The notes: a model not told the origin generated them from the letters alone. Shown: positions 18,901 to 22,757, counted from the stretch's first letter. The stretch: 27,095 bases of DNA from Branchiostoma floridae (GCF_000003815.2 NC_049979.1:34039725-34066819); one strand, 5' to 3'. Numbers and translations are program-made.

Positions 18901-20270
18901 TGAACAGTTAACAATGGCACAGAAGCAAGCTGCACTGGAATTCACATTGAATATTGGAACGCCAAAAATTAGACCTTAATGCAGTGCACAGTACTTTCAT
19001 GGCATTCCTGCAGTACACCAGCATCAAGTCTTTGCTCCTTGAATGTCAGTATGGACTGGAATGGTTGCTAGAAAAGTGCAAAAAAATTGACTTTGCAAAT
19101 TGAAGTTTTACAGCAATGAGTCAGGTTTGTTGCTTTAATACCGGTTGCCTTTAGCATAAATTAAAAGCCCAATGCATGATGTCTTCTCTACAGGTGTAAA
19201 ATATGCAGCAGAAGACACCAGCAATCCTGTGAAGACCACGTTCACAGTGTCTGTATTGGAAAGTGCATGTGTCTATTTTGGAGAAAACTCTTCCCACCTG
19301 TGGGAAGGTGATGGGTGCAAGGTAAGTTTGACTAACCAAAAGTAACATGGTTGACATTTTGACAAGCATCACTTTGGAACTTACTTTATTCATTTCTACT
19401 CACATTGTTCTAGTGAGTAATGTATAAAGGAAAGTGGCTTATGTCAAGGAAAAAGTACTGTTACTTTGAAATCAAAACAATCATCATCATATGCAAAAAG
19501 GCCTACTTCAATCGTCATACATTATGCAAGCTCAGACAAGATGTCCATGGAAAGAATAGACTGTACTTTCTTTCTTTGTTGCACAACCAAAAGGATTCCC
19601 TTGCCAATGTTTGGTAGTCCTTCTTCTACCTTCTTAAGGTCAATAAAGATCGTGAAGGGTTCTACAAAACTTAGTTAGTCAGTTTAAGTCCCTCCCTACC
19701 AAATAGCACCATCTCCATTTCAATAGCTCTTAGGTCACACAACTTGCAATCACTATAGTAGAGGGGTAGTCCACTGGTATTGTTATGAGGTTAACTATCA
19801 TGATACTCTTTCCGCAATGCTTGAGTGCTAAGCAGAGAAAGCAGTAATGTACCATTTTTTTTAGTCTTTGTTATGACTTGGTCGGGAATGGAACTCACGG
19901 CGTACTGAATGCAAGGTGAACACTCTATGCAATACCTCATTGCACTGGTACATGTTTAGTAACATATTTTTCCTAATATGTTGCAATCTACTGAAATTAT
20001 TCACAGAGGATGTCTGATTCTTTGCTGTTCCACTTCTCAATGTTGATACAGGTGGGCCCGCTGTCCAACACCACCCACCTCCACTGCCGCTGTGACCACC
20101 TGACCAAGTTTGCAGGGTTCGTCCCTCCCAATCCAATCAACTTTGACGTAGCGCTGAGCGCAAACATTGCCGAGAACCCGATGGGGCTCATCGCTGTCCT
20201 GTCCGTGTTCGGTCTGTTCCTGCTGGGATATCTGACGGCAAGAAAGGCCGACAGAATGGACCTCATAAAG
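768..20270 (+). CDS. Polycystin-1-like receptor gene, partial (extracellular half to TM1); whole span including introns
   Basis: This is the span of one multi-exon gene, described exon by exon below. Order read: SRCR, kringle, kringle, SRCR, EGF-EGF, short linker, REJ/GAIN-like exons, GPS motif, transmembrane helix 1. The GPS followed directly by a hydrophobic helix and a basic-acidic juxtamembrane stretch ([11 protein letters not shown]) is typical of the polycystin-1 family, whose members sit in the plasma or ciliary membrane and pair with TRPP channels; REJ members act in sperm. Exon phases agree throughout: phase 1 up to the EGF exon, then 1-2, 2-0, 0-1, 1-0, 0-0, 0-0, 0-1, 1-0, 0-0, 0-0, 0-1, 1-0, 0-0. 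No signal peptide, PLAT domain or later membrane helices are seen. That one transcript joins the SRCR/kringle part to the REJ/GPS part is inferred from phase and strand; two adjacent genes remain possible. Confidence 0.7.
981..1057 (+). repeat. 19-bp tandem repeat, 4 copies
   Basis: Four consecutive units of CAGTTTGATTTGGGAATTG, with slight changes, begin at 982, 1001, 1020 and 1039. It lies in the intron that splits SRCR domain 1, 25 bases after the donor site. Confidence 0.85.
1091..1198 (+). repeat. (TCAC)n microsatellite
   Basis: Imperfect TCAC/CTCA tetranucleotide repeats become perfect from about 1136 to 1197. It is a simple-sequence repeat inside the first intron with no coding meaning. 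Confidence 0.95.
1520..1771. mobile_element. Fold-back MITE family B, copy 1
   Basis: The left end (TTAGTTCACCTTTAT, then GGGGTAACCTTTAT) is mirrored at the right end (GTTACCATGTGGATAAAGG, then TGAACTACCGTTAAT). Terminal inverted repeats of about 40 bp enclose an AT-rich core. A related copy is at 13798-14012. No transposase is encoded, so it would be a non-autonomous DNA element. Its right end lies 30 bases upstream of the acceptor-defined exon at 1802. Confidence 0.75.
1802..1951 (+). CDS. Exon: SRCR domain 1, C-terminal half
   Basis: Acceptor TGTCTCACAG precedes it and donor CCAG|GTGAGA follows. The product reads [20 protein letters not shown] followed by [20 protein letters not shown] and a final Cys, which is the second half of an SRCR domain with its last four conserved cysteines. 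The exon is bounded by phase-1 introns on both sides. Together with the exon at 768 it gives a full domain of about 105 residues. A two-exon layout is described for group A SRCR domains. Confidence 0.9.
1958..2344 (+). repeat. Local direct repeat flanking a MITE
   Basis: The 30-base stretch starting TAATATTTCTACACAGG at 1958-1987 recurs identically at 2300-2329, and similarity continues for about 15 more bases (CAGACTAT). The family-A fold-back element at 2081-2287 lies between. The repeats do not abut the element, so this is a local duplication rather than a target-site duplication. Confidence 0.8.
2081..2287. mobile_element. Fold-back MITE family A, copy 1
   Basis: The left arm CCAGGTGCCATTATACCGCC is mirrored by a right arm ending in GGTATTATGCCACCTGGTGG. 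Complementarity continues inward through AGAGGCCTTCTCAAGATTGTC and its partner near 2207-2235, so the whole ~205-bp unit can fold into a long hairpin. A second copy is at 11678-11878. No coding capacity is present. Confidence 0.88.
2571..2758. mobile_element. Partial copy of fold-back element E
   Basis: This stretch matches the right part of the element at 10976-11452: AATCATGTGTA, GTCAATTGATCA, CTACAGTGGCCA, CTGTCTATAGTGGCCA and the terminal GACAGGGTTGACTGTA. The left half is absent, so it is a truncated copy. It ends about 20 bases before the acceptor of the first kringle exon. Confidence 0.75.
2780..3019 (+). CDS. Exon: kringle domain 1
   Basis: The exon follows acceptor CATATTTCAG and ends at ATGTG|GTAAGG, phase 1 at both ends. 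It encodes a complete kringle of about 79 residues with six cysteines in order: [35 protein letters not shown] and TCG. The kringle hallmark RW-x-YCDVP and the GL-x-x-NYCRNP block are intact. Kringles are disulphide-bonded protein-binding modules of secreted and cell-surface proteins. The neighbouring kringle at 3489 is about 87% identical in protein, so one exon arose from the other. Confidence 0.93.
3020..3488 (+). other. Intron between the two kringle exons
   Basis: No exon is recognised. The first ~40 bases resemble those after the second kringle exon (GTAAGGTTTGATTCTG shared), and the last ~15 bases before the acceptor (CTTTTATTTCAT) resemble those before the first. The duplicated unit therefore included intron edges. 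It also holds a second AAGATGGCGGAC motif (about 3234). Confidence 0.7.
3489..3725 (+). CDS. Exon: kringle domain 2
   Basis: This is the second complete kringle, read after acceptor CATCTCTAAG and ending at ATGTG|GTAAGG, phase 1 to phase 1. Six cysteines sit in the same order as in kringle 1; about ten residues differ, most of them in the middle (for example [11 protein letters not shown] against [11 protein letters not shown]). It is one codon shorter at its 5' edge. The acceptor dinucleotide is preceded by AA rather than CA, a weaker site, so this exon could be skipped in some transcripts without changing frame. Confidence 0.93.
3898..3987. repeat. Dispersed fold-back family F, partial copy
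   Basis: The stretch holds GTTAGACATCCAGGTA, then AAGATATGCCAAACA and GCTTGAGTAACAGTTA. These are the end blocks of a family whose fuller copies are at 16931-17285, 17811-17948 and 24109-24226. It lies in the intron between kringle 2 and SRCR domain 2, where nothing else is recognised. Confidence 0.6.
4367..4669 (+). CDS. Exon: SRCR domain 2 (complete)
   Basis: Acceptor TTCTTGACAG and donor ATGC|GTAAGT bound an exon of 303 bases, phase 1 to phase 1. The product reads [20 protein letters not shown], then [41 protein letters not shown] and [13 protein letters not shown]. Six cysteines in the group A pattern are all present, yet the domain is carried by a single exon, unlike SRCR domain 1 of the same gene. 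The residue IIRNMGC stands where most family members have a tryptophan-less LDDV/C block. It is a confident call. Confidence 0.93.
4682..4895. mobile_element. Fold-back MITE family C, copy 1
   Basis: TACTGTAAATGCAG at the left is mirrored by AAATGCATTTACAG at the right, with inner repeats of the type ACCGCGAA/TTCGCGGT and TTTAAAACCACCGC. The interior is rich in CCGCGAA motifs. A second, inverted copy is at 16288-16481. It begins only about 12 bases after the donor of SRCR domain 2. Confidence 0.85.
5027..5190. repeat. Dispersed fold-back family F, partial copy
   Basis: GGACATCCAGGTA at about 5031 and GTTAGACATCCAGGTACAC at about 5179, with two blocks of TACTCGGGCAAC in opposite surroundings, match the end sequence of family F. 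The copy is degenerate and its limits are approximate. Confidence 0.5.
5607..5846 (+). CDS. Exon: two EGF-like domains (second calcium-binding type)
   Basis: The exon follows acceptor TTCATTCACAG and ends at ACAG|GTTTGT, phase 1 to phase 1. EGF 1 reads [12 protein letters not shown] followed by [16 protein letters not shown] 2 starts [16 protein letters not shown], continues [13 protein letters not shown] and ends HCE. The DIDEC start and the D-x-FNGYLC block fit the calcium-binding EGF consensus with a possible hydroxylation site. Both domains are encoded in one exon. Such tandem EGFs form rigid extracellular spacers; here they sit between the SRCR/kringle head and the REJ region. Confidence 0.92.
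5883..6361 (+). repeat. 37-bp minisatellite, left block (RE1-like core)
   Basis: About 12 units repeat with a regular 37-base spacing from 6001 to 6297 (starts 6001, 6038, 6075, 6112, 6149, 6186, 6223, 6260, 6297). Each unit has TTCAGCACCAGGGACAGG, then AATGTCAGTGTGACTGTCA. The 17 bases TTCAGCACCAGGGACAG fit the RE1/NRSE consensus TTYAGMRCCNNRGMSAG (recalled from the literature) at every position; ten units here match exactly. The block is intronic and continues at 7584 after an inserted retroelement. Confidence 0.95.
6362..7590 (-). mobile_element. 5'-truncated non-LTR retrotransposon inserted in the minisatellite
   Basis: A minus-strand LINE fragment interrupts the 37-bp array. TGACTGT occurs at both borders (6362-6368 and 7584-7590) and fits a 7-bp target-site duplication, though the array itself contains this word. 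The element's 3' end (low coordinates) is A-rich on its own strand and has a 35-base block repeated twice (starting 6363 and 6398). Its 5' end stops inside the reverse transcriptase domain, just before the GVPQGS motif, the usual result of incomplete reverse transcription. Confidence 0.85.
6586..7583 (-). pseudogene. Reverse transcriptase fragment, frameshifted
   Basis: The upstream frame (to about 7583) shows [20 protein letters not shown], then [11 protein letters not shown] with the catalytic Asp pair, then FRYLGVWFD. The downstream frame (6586 to about 7115) shows the thumb and tail: [43 protein letters not shown] and [11 protein letters not shown], ending in a stop. The two frames differ by one base, with a shift near 7105-7115. 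The motifs place it among jockey/CR1/L2-like non-LTR elements; the exact clade is not determinable by eye. No endonuclease domain is present. The copy is dead. Confidence 0.88.
7584..8205 (+). repeat. RE1-like minisatellite, right block (degenerate)
   Basis: The array resumes after the retroelement with about 16 more divergent units of 35-46 bases, several with extra TAGTGTTAGTGTG inserts. Exact RE1 consensus matches start at 7747, 7854, 7897 and 8026; the last reads TTCAGCACCACGGACAG, identical to the first 17 bases of the classical NRSE. Others carry one or more changes. The array ends about 40 bases upstream of the exon at 8248. Confidence 0.92.
8248..8374 (+). CDS. Exon: linker between EGF and REJ-like regions
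   Basis: Acceptor TTTATGTTGCAG and donor CGCAG|GTACAG bound 127 bases, phase 1 to phase 2, so it fits both the EGF exon before it and the exon at 9543 after it. The product contains [20 protein letters not shown] and [12 protein letters not shown], with three cysteines. I do not recognise a named domain; by position it leads into the REJ region. Phase compatibility on both sides makes it likely real, although the following intron contains a 481-base gap that could hide more exons. Confidence 0.65.
8375..9542 (+). other. Intron with assembly gap 8628-9108
   Basis: The intron holds a short GT-rich run (8586-8603), 481 unknown bases and, directly right of the gap, the second copy of the 556-699 dispersed repeat. 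Nothing coding is recognised in the visible part. The matching phase-2 junction of the flanking exons means no missing exon is required. Confidence 0.6.
9111..9267. repeat. Dispersed repeat, copy 2
   Basis: This copy matches 556-699 in the same orientation, with an extra block TTACTGCCTTACCTGGTGTC. It begins right at the edge of the N gap, so its left end is unknown. Confidence 0.75.
9543..9768 (+). CDS. Exon: REJ-like region, part 1
   Basis: Acceptor GCATGGTTTAG and donor TTTCAT|GTGAGT bound 226 bases, phase 2 to phase 0. The product includes [20 protein letters not shown], then [20 protein letters not shown] and [16 protein letters not shown] two-cysteine start followed by Y-x-W-x-V (YEWSVV) resembles the opening of the REJ (receptor for egg jelly) module of polycystin-1 proteins. 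The family call rests on this pattern and on the GPS downstream, not on a clear signature. Confidence 0.7.
9769..10253 (+). other. Intron, no feature recognised
   Basis: This AT-rich intron of 485 bases shows no repeat or coding signal that I can identify. Confidence 0.6.
10254..10428 (+). CDS. Exon: REJ-like region, part 2 (3' edge uncertain)
   Basis: After acceptor TTACTACAG the product reads [20 protein letters not shown], then [18 protein letters not shown]-x-Y-x-L-x-V followed by W-x-F-x-V-x-x-PP is the usual end of an Ig-like strand pair in REJ regions. The next exon needs a phase-1 end. Donors giving that phase are GGTG|GTCAGT (10428, chosen because its intron start is closest to consensus), TGCG|GTGGTC (10425) and weaker earlier ones. 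The reading after PPALWD is therefore uncertain. Confidence 0.6.
10976..11452. mobile_element. Fold-back element E, full-length candidate
   Basis: CAGTCAAACCTGTATTAGTG at the left end is mirrored by a right end reading CTATAGACAGGTTTGACTGT. Inner blocks of GTGGCCAC and CTATAG(C/T)GGCCA recur. The unit is about 477 bp, encodes nothing recognisable, and matches the truncated copy at 2571-2758. It fills much of the intron before the exon at 11511. Confidence 0.75.
11511..11650 (+). CDS. Exon: REJ-like region, part 3
   Basis: Acceptor TTCATTGTTGCAG and donor AGCCAG|GTAAGG bound 140 bases, phase 1 to phase 0. The product reads [20 protein letters not shown], then [20 protein letters not shown] and YISQ. 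D-x-G-x-x-TYKF matches the REJ pattern in which a second Ig-like unit opens (C-x-GF-x-D-x-G-x-LTY-x-F). Splice sites are strong. Confidence 0.75.
11678..11878. mobile_element. Fold-back MITE family A, copy 2
   Basis: CATAATTCCACCAGGTGCCA at the left is mirrored by ACACCTGGTGGAATTATG at the right. It is about 85% similar to 2081-2287 and in the same orientation. The ends of this copy define the terminal inverted repeat more exactly (CATAATTCCACCAGG). It starts 28 bases after the donor of the exon at 11511. Confidence 0.88.
12000..12110 (+). CDS. Exon: REJ-like region, part 4
   Basis: The product is [20 protein letters not shown] followed by [17 protein letters not shown]. The donor is ACTGTG|GTAGGA, phase 0. 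The acceptor at 11999 (ATCTTTAAG) is weak but gives phase 0, as the preceding exon requires. A better-looking acceptor lies at 12036 (TTCCCCCCAACAG) but would need phase 1. The hydrophobic-acidic strand [10 protein letters not shown] resembles an REJ/PKD beta strand. Confidence 0.55.
12111..13100 (+). other. Intron holding a retroelement tail
   Basis: About 990 bases with no exon. The middle (12660-12985) carries the minus-strand retroelement tail described separately. The rest shows nothing recognisable. Confidence 0.6.
12660..12960 (-). mobile_element. Candidate 3' tail of a minus-strand retroelement
   Basis: On the minus strand an open stretch reads [20 protein letters not shown], then [20 protein letters not shown] and IVDSFTDL before a stop near 12790. 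About 90 bases further on, still on the minus strand, CAATAAAGATAA provides a polyadenylation-type signal. A short C-terminus with its own 3' end inside an intron in antisense looks like a 5'-truncated retroposon. No catalytic motif is present, so the family is unknown. Confidence 0.45.
13101..13238 (+). CDS. Exon: REJ/GAIN-like region, part 5
   Basis: A strong acceptor (TTCTTTTCTTACAG) and donor TTGACA|GTAGGA bound 138 bases, phase 0 to phase 0. The product reads [20 protein letters not shown], then [20 protein letters not shown] and LSKNLT. Leu-rich amphipathic segments such as this form the helical part before the GPS-containing beta sandwich (GAIN subdomain A) in polycystin-1 and adhesion receptors. 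No unique signature is present. Confidence 0.7.
13798..14012. mobile_element. Fold-back MITE family B, copy 2
   Basis: CTAGTTCACCTTTATCCGTA at the left is mirrored by GTGGATAAAGGTGAACTAGC at the right, with arms of about 40 bases. The unit is 215 bp. It matches 1520-1771 in its ends and in GGATATCAAGT-GACAGATGG inside. Confidence 0.85.
14083..14203 (+). CDS. Exon: GAIN-like region, part 6
   Basis: Acceptor TTATTATTTTAG and donor ACAG|GTATAT bound 121 bases, phase 0 to phase 1. The product is [20 protein letters not shown], then [21 protein letters not shown] long amphipathic helix with an N-glycosylation site (NTS) is consistent with GAIN subdomain A. The preceding intron of 844 bases contains the family-B element and little else. 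Confidence 0.72.
14377..15450 (-). repeat. 61-bp minisatellite with RE1-like core on the minus strand
   Basis: About 17 units follow at an exact 61-base spacing (CTGTCCCTGG at 14449, 14510, 14571, 14632, 14693 and onward to 15425). Read on the minus strand each unit contains TTCAGCACCAGGGACAG, then GACCAGTGTGAAGTCAGTAG. Nine units match the RE1 consensus exactly (14510, 14571, 14632, 14693, 14876, 14937, 15059, 15120, 15303); the others carry changes inside it. About 30 bases around the core are nearly the same as in the 37-bp array at 5883-8205, so the two arrays share origin but point in opposite directions. Confidence 0.96.
15495..15577 (+). CDS. Exon: GAIN-like region, part 7
   Basis: Acceptor CTATCTCTGCAG and donor GAAGCT|GTGAGA bound 83 bases, phase 1 to phase 0. 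The product is [20 protein letters not shown], then QDEEAIEA. It is short but fits the phases of both neighbours. It lies 45 bases after the 61-bp array ends. Confidence 0.65.
16007..16135. mobile_element. Fold-back MITE family D
   Basis: GGAATGGGTTCCAGAACGCTC near the left end pairs with GAGCGCTTGAACCCATTTC near the right, and GAGTAAATTAAG with CTTTATTCGCTC. The ~130-bp unit has inverted ends of about 30 bases and no coding content. Only one copy was noticed in this window. Confidence 0.75.
16288..16481. mobile_element. Fold-back MITE family C, copy 2 (inverted)
   Basis: TACTGTAAATGCATTTAAA at the left and TTCTGCATTTACAGTA at the right form the terminal inverted repeats. The interior matches 4682-4895 in reverse orientation, including the block GGTAGCACCATGCACTGTAG. 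It ends 64 bases upstream of the exon at 16546. Confidence 0.85.
16546..16800 (+). CDS. Exon: GAIN-like region, part 8
   Basis: Acceptor CTTTATTCACAG and donor GTGGAG|GTGAGC bound 255 bases, phase 0 to phase 0. The product begins [20 protein letters not shown], has [20 protein letters not shown] in the middle and ends [21 protein letters not shown] helix followed by beta strands with two cysteines precedes the GPS by about 220 codons, as in the GAIN fold of polycystin-1-like proteins. One NGT glycosylation site is present. Confidence 0.78.
16931..17285. mobile_element. Fold-back family F, full-length candidate
   Basis: The left arm (AAGACATCCGGGTAATAAG, then CAAGCAACTGGATATTATTA, CAGACAACCATCCAGTGTC) is mirrored by a right arm containing GACACCAGATGGTTGTCTGA and CTAGTTGCTTG. 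The arms are about 80-100 bases and similar enough to pair along most of their length. Partial copies of this family are at 3898, 5027, 17811 and 24109. Confidence 0.75.
17436..17651 (+). CDS. Exon: GAIN domain, part 9
   Basis: Acceptor GATGTTCAG and donor ATTGCT|GTGAGT bound 216 bases, phase 0 to phase 0. The product starts [20 protein letters not shown], then [20 protein letters not shown] and [14 protein letters not shown] followed by V-x-S-E-V-V-x-L and by a L-x-x-P-V-x-M-x-I block is the beta-sandwich pattern that comes before the GPS in PKD1L proteins (recalled family pattern). Confidence 0.82.
17811..17948. repeat. Fold-back family F, right-half copy
   Basis: The stretch reads CAGTGTCACTGACGAAAACT, then AAAATCATATCCAGTTGCTT and TTACCTGGATGTCTAACCTT. 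It matches the family-F arm and the copy at 24109-24226. It lies in the intron after the exon at 17436. Confidence 0.7.
18154..18472 (+). CDS. Exon: GAIN domain, part 10
   Basis: Acceptor TCATGTATGTAG and donor TTAG|GTATGT bound 319 bases, phase 0 to phase 1. The product starts [20 protein letters not shown] and ends [20 protein letters not shown]. Four N-glycosylation sites (NIT, NWT, NLT, NMT) mark it as extracellular. Alternating hydrophobic strands fit the GAIN beta sandwich. Confidence 0.82.
18639..18688 (+). repeat. (AC)n/(AGAC)n microsatellite
   Basis: A dinucleotide AC run passes into AGAC tetranucleotides and back. It lies in the intron of 721 bases between the exons at 18154 and 19194, in which nothing else is recognised. 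Confidence 0.93.
19194..19321 (+). CDS. Exon: GPS motif, first half
   Basis: Acceptor GTCTTCTCTACAG and donor TGCAAG|GTAAGT bound 128 bases, phase 1 to phase 0. The product ends [21 protein letters not shown]-x-Y/F-x(n)-W-x-x-x-GC is the opening half of the GPS motif (first two of four cysteines and the conserved Trp). The exon at 20052 supplies the second half. Confidence 0.92.
19322..20051 (+). other. Intron within the GPS motif, no feature recognised
   Basis: This 730-base intron splits the GPS between Lys and Val. I recognise no repeat family or coding signal in it. Confidence 0.7.
20052..20270 (+). CDS. Exon: GPS motif second half and transmembrane helix 1
   Basis: After acceptor GTTGATACAG the product reads [20 protein letters not shown], with the last two GPS cysteines (HCRC) and the cleavage tripeptide HLT. 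Autoproteolysis is expected between Leu and Thr. About 40 residues later a hydrophobic helix ([17 protein letters not shown]) is followed by [11 protein letters not shown], the juxtamembrane pattern of polycystin-1 proteins. The donor AAG|GTTACT is weak; reading through would add only 15 residues before a stop, giving a single-pass form. The PLAT domain expected next is not found before the contig break at 20714. Confidence 0.92.
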
Positions 20271-20713
20271 GTTACTTTCCCTGTTTCTCTTTGTGTCAAA
20301 TGCCTTTTAGAAATTTAAAAAAAATTCTACAATTCTACAACTGTTATGATAATTGTCAACATACGAGAATAGTGAAAATATGTTATTGGTACAATTATTC
20401 ATGTACTAGTTGCACCCAAGGGTATTGTCACCCCTTTGTATGATATGTATTTGCCTTTGCAATTGTATGCATTTGTGTAACATTATACTTGAGTGTCATC
20501 TGTTACTGATGCTCCTCATCTCATATATAAAATTTGCTATTTGTATCACTATGTGTTGAAGTAATGTACTTCAGCACCAAGGACAGATACCGATTTCTGT
20601 TGTACTACATGACATTGTATGTATGGTCTCATGCCATGCTATATGCTAATAGCAATAATCAACATGTTTTCTTTATAAAGTATTTTGATCATTTTTCCAG
20701 TAAATATGCTTTT
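20271..20713 (+). other. Intron start (or 3' flank) up to the contig break
   Basis: An AT-rich stretch without a recognised exon. It contains the isolated RE1-like site at 20570-20586. The sequence ends at a single N that marks an assembly join, so its continuation to the right should not be trusted. Confidence 0.6.
20570..20586 (+). promoter_or_regulatory. Isolated RE1/NRSE-like motif
   Basis: TTCAGCACCAAGGACAG matches the 17-position consensus TTYAGMRCCNNRGMSAG throughout. It is the sequence that REST/NRSF binds in vertebrates. Surrounding bases (AATGTAC before it) resemble the minisatellite units, so it is probably a single relic copy of the same repeat. Function is unknown. Confidence 0.45.
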
Positions 20714-20714
20714 N
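20714..20714. other. Single-N assembly join
   Basis: One N stands inside a minus-strand reverse transcriptase reading frame. Sequence to the left shows no retroelement, so the element is cut exactly at this base. The join is best treated as a contig boundary of unknown length. Confidence 0.7.
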
Positions 20715-21301
20715 GGAGGGAGATTGGTCTCCTGTTCTTGGGGTCAATTCGTCTCCCTTCTTTGGCAACAGTGTCAAAACCCCAAACTTCTGGCTGGAGG
20801 AAAGTTCTCCAGCATCAAGAGCTTCTTGAAACACCTTCAGGAGGTCGTCGGCAATCAGATGCCAGAAGGTCGTGTAGAACTCTTTGGGTAGACCATCACT
20901 GCCCGGGCATTTATTATTTTGCATGCTGCGGACTGAGTTTAACATTTCGTCGGTTGAGAGAGGGGCCTCCAATGCTTGGGCCTCCTCTGGGGTCAATGTG
21001 TTTTCAAGGTTGTCACAAAGCTGGTCAGAGGCAACCGGGTCCACTGGTTCCTCAGCAAACAGCTCTGCGTAGAATTCGTAGAAAACATTTGCGATTTCGT
21101 CATCCTCATGGACAACTTGTCCCATTGAGTCTCGTATGGCACAGATCCTTTTCTTCTTGCCGTTGGAAGCGGCCTGCTTTAGAAAGAAGGACGTGCACTT
21201 TTCCCCCTCCTCAAACTGTTTGATTCGGGACCTGACGATGGGGCCCTGAGCTTCAGAGGTTGCCAACTCTGACAGTGCGTCTTTCGTGGCCAGAAGACCT
21301 G
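20715..21301 (-). pseudogene. Tx1/L1-like reverse transcriptase fragment
   Basis: The minus-strand product includes GPIVRSRIKQFEEGEKCTSF, the linker typical of L1/Tx1-type elements between endonuclease and reverse transcriptase. It continues with NNKCPGSDGLPKEFYTTFWH and FGVLTLLPKKGD, the first reverse transcriptase blocks. Near 20730-20745 the frame shifts by one base, after which KNRRPISL appears in another frame. The catalytic YADD block and 3' part are missing because the sequence stops at the N. The 5' end meets the NHL coding block near 21301, where its frame has a stop. Confidence 0.85.
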
Positions 21302-22524
21302 CTCACAACTCCAAGCGACCTGACAGCCCGACCGAGTCAAGTCGTGTTCTCGGAAGGGACGGCTGTGGCGGAGTTCAGAGATGACGTGGCCAGGGCAGGG
21401 CGCGTACAAGTGCGACACACAGGGAAGATGGACGTATCTGAATGTTCCGTTGAAATCAAACCTGCCGTTGTAGAGTCTTCAAATTTCTCGCTGCTAAGTA
21501 CAATGGACGAAACGGGACGTCCATGTGTTGTGCCTAAAGATGACGTCACAGCCACCCTGACGGACCCCTCGGGACAGGCGGTACCAACACAGCTGCAGGA
21601 GAAGGGCAGGGGATTGTGGGAAATCTCCTATTCACCTGAGGTCACGGGAAACCATAGGTTAGAGGTCAAAGTGAACCTCATGTCTGTGGCGGGAAGTCCG
21701 TTTGACGTCACAGTGCAAAGTAGGGACACGCCAGTCTTAACCATTGGGGAAGAAGGAAATGGGGAGGGAGAACTCTTGTACCCAAATGATATAGCAGTGG
21801 ACATGGACGGTAACATTGCAGTGGTGGAGCGGGGGAACGAACGGGTTCAGATATTCGATGCCAAGACTGGTCAGTCTCTTCGATGTTCCCGGTGGATGGA
21901 GGGGATCCATGGGGCATTGACATGGACTCCAGTGAACAGTTTATTGTGACTGTTCAAAACGTCAACCAAGCAATCCAGGTGTACTCACGGGAAGGAAAAC
22001 TTACAAAACCCCTAAAATCTGACTATTTACGGAATCCGGTCGGGGCTGCAGTTCTGCAGGACGGCCGCATGGTGGTGGCGGACAGCGAACAGCAGTGCTG
22101 TCTCCTCCTGCAGCCTGACGGGAGCCTCATCCGGGACATCGGCAAGGGACATTTACAGAACCCACAGTACATAGCGGTGGACGAGTCACGTGGTCTGTTA
22201 TTTGTCACAGATTACTCGACTCATAAAGTGTTTGTGTTTGACCTTGAGGGGAAGCTGAAGTTCAGCTTTGGTAAAGTGGGGGAGAATGAGGGAGAGCTCG
22301 AAGGCCCAACAGGGATCACAGTAGACCCGGCAGGTAACATCGTTGTAGTGAACTGTGATAACGGCCGTCTGCAGGTGTTCGGGCCAGACGGGACGTACCT
22401 GAGAACTGTGGCCACAGTGAAGGGAGGAGACCCCCTGGGAATCGCGCTGACACCGGATAACCACATACTAGTAGCTGTAGCGTGTTTTTTGGGACATTGT
22501 GTTGAGCTGTACAGGTACAAGTAG
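21260..22524 (+). CDS. Filamin-NHL protein (TRIM2/3/71-like C-terminal half), one frameshift
   Basis: The first part reads ARPSQVVFSEGTAVAEFRDD, a filamin-type Ig repeat ending AGSPFDVTVQSRD. Then come about six NHL propeller units: GELLYPNDIAVDMDGNIAVV, WGIDMDSSEQFIVTV, RNPVGAAVLQDGRMVVADS, NPQYIAVDESRGLLFVTD, EGPTGITVDPAGNIVVV and GDPLGIALTPDNHILVA, ending ELYRYK and a stop. Filamin-NHL is the C-terminal layout of TRIM-NHL E3 ligases, which bind RNA or protein targets. RING, B-box and coiled coil are not seen, and no start codon is credible near 21260. The frame shifts by one base around 21875-21885 within NHL unit 1-2. No intron is seen in the block. Sequencing error or pseudogene are both possible. 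Confidence 0.85.
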
Positions 22525-22757
22525 CCTCATCAAGTACTTCTGATCCTGTCCATGTTCAAAGATATCAACAGATAGCAGAAATGTATCATAAGGATTTTTC
22601 CGCATCCTATCACTTTAAAATCCCTTTAGTTAACCACATTTAAGCAATTGACATAATCAGTATTAACTAAACATGTTAGTATGTATGCAAGTACCTTTTT
22701 TCTGTCAAACTTGCATTTATTGGTCATATGTCTATATCCGGTGGAATATGAGAACTG

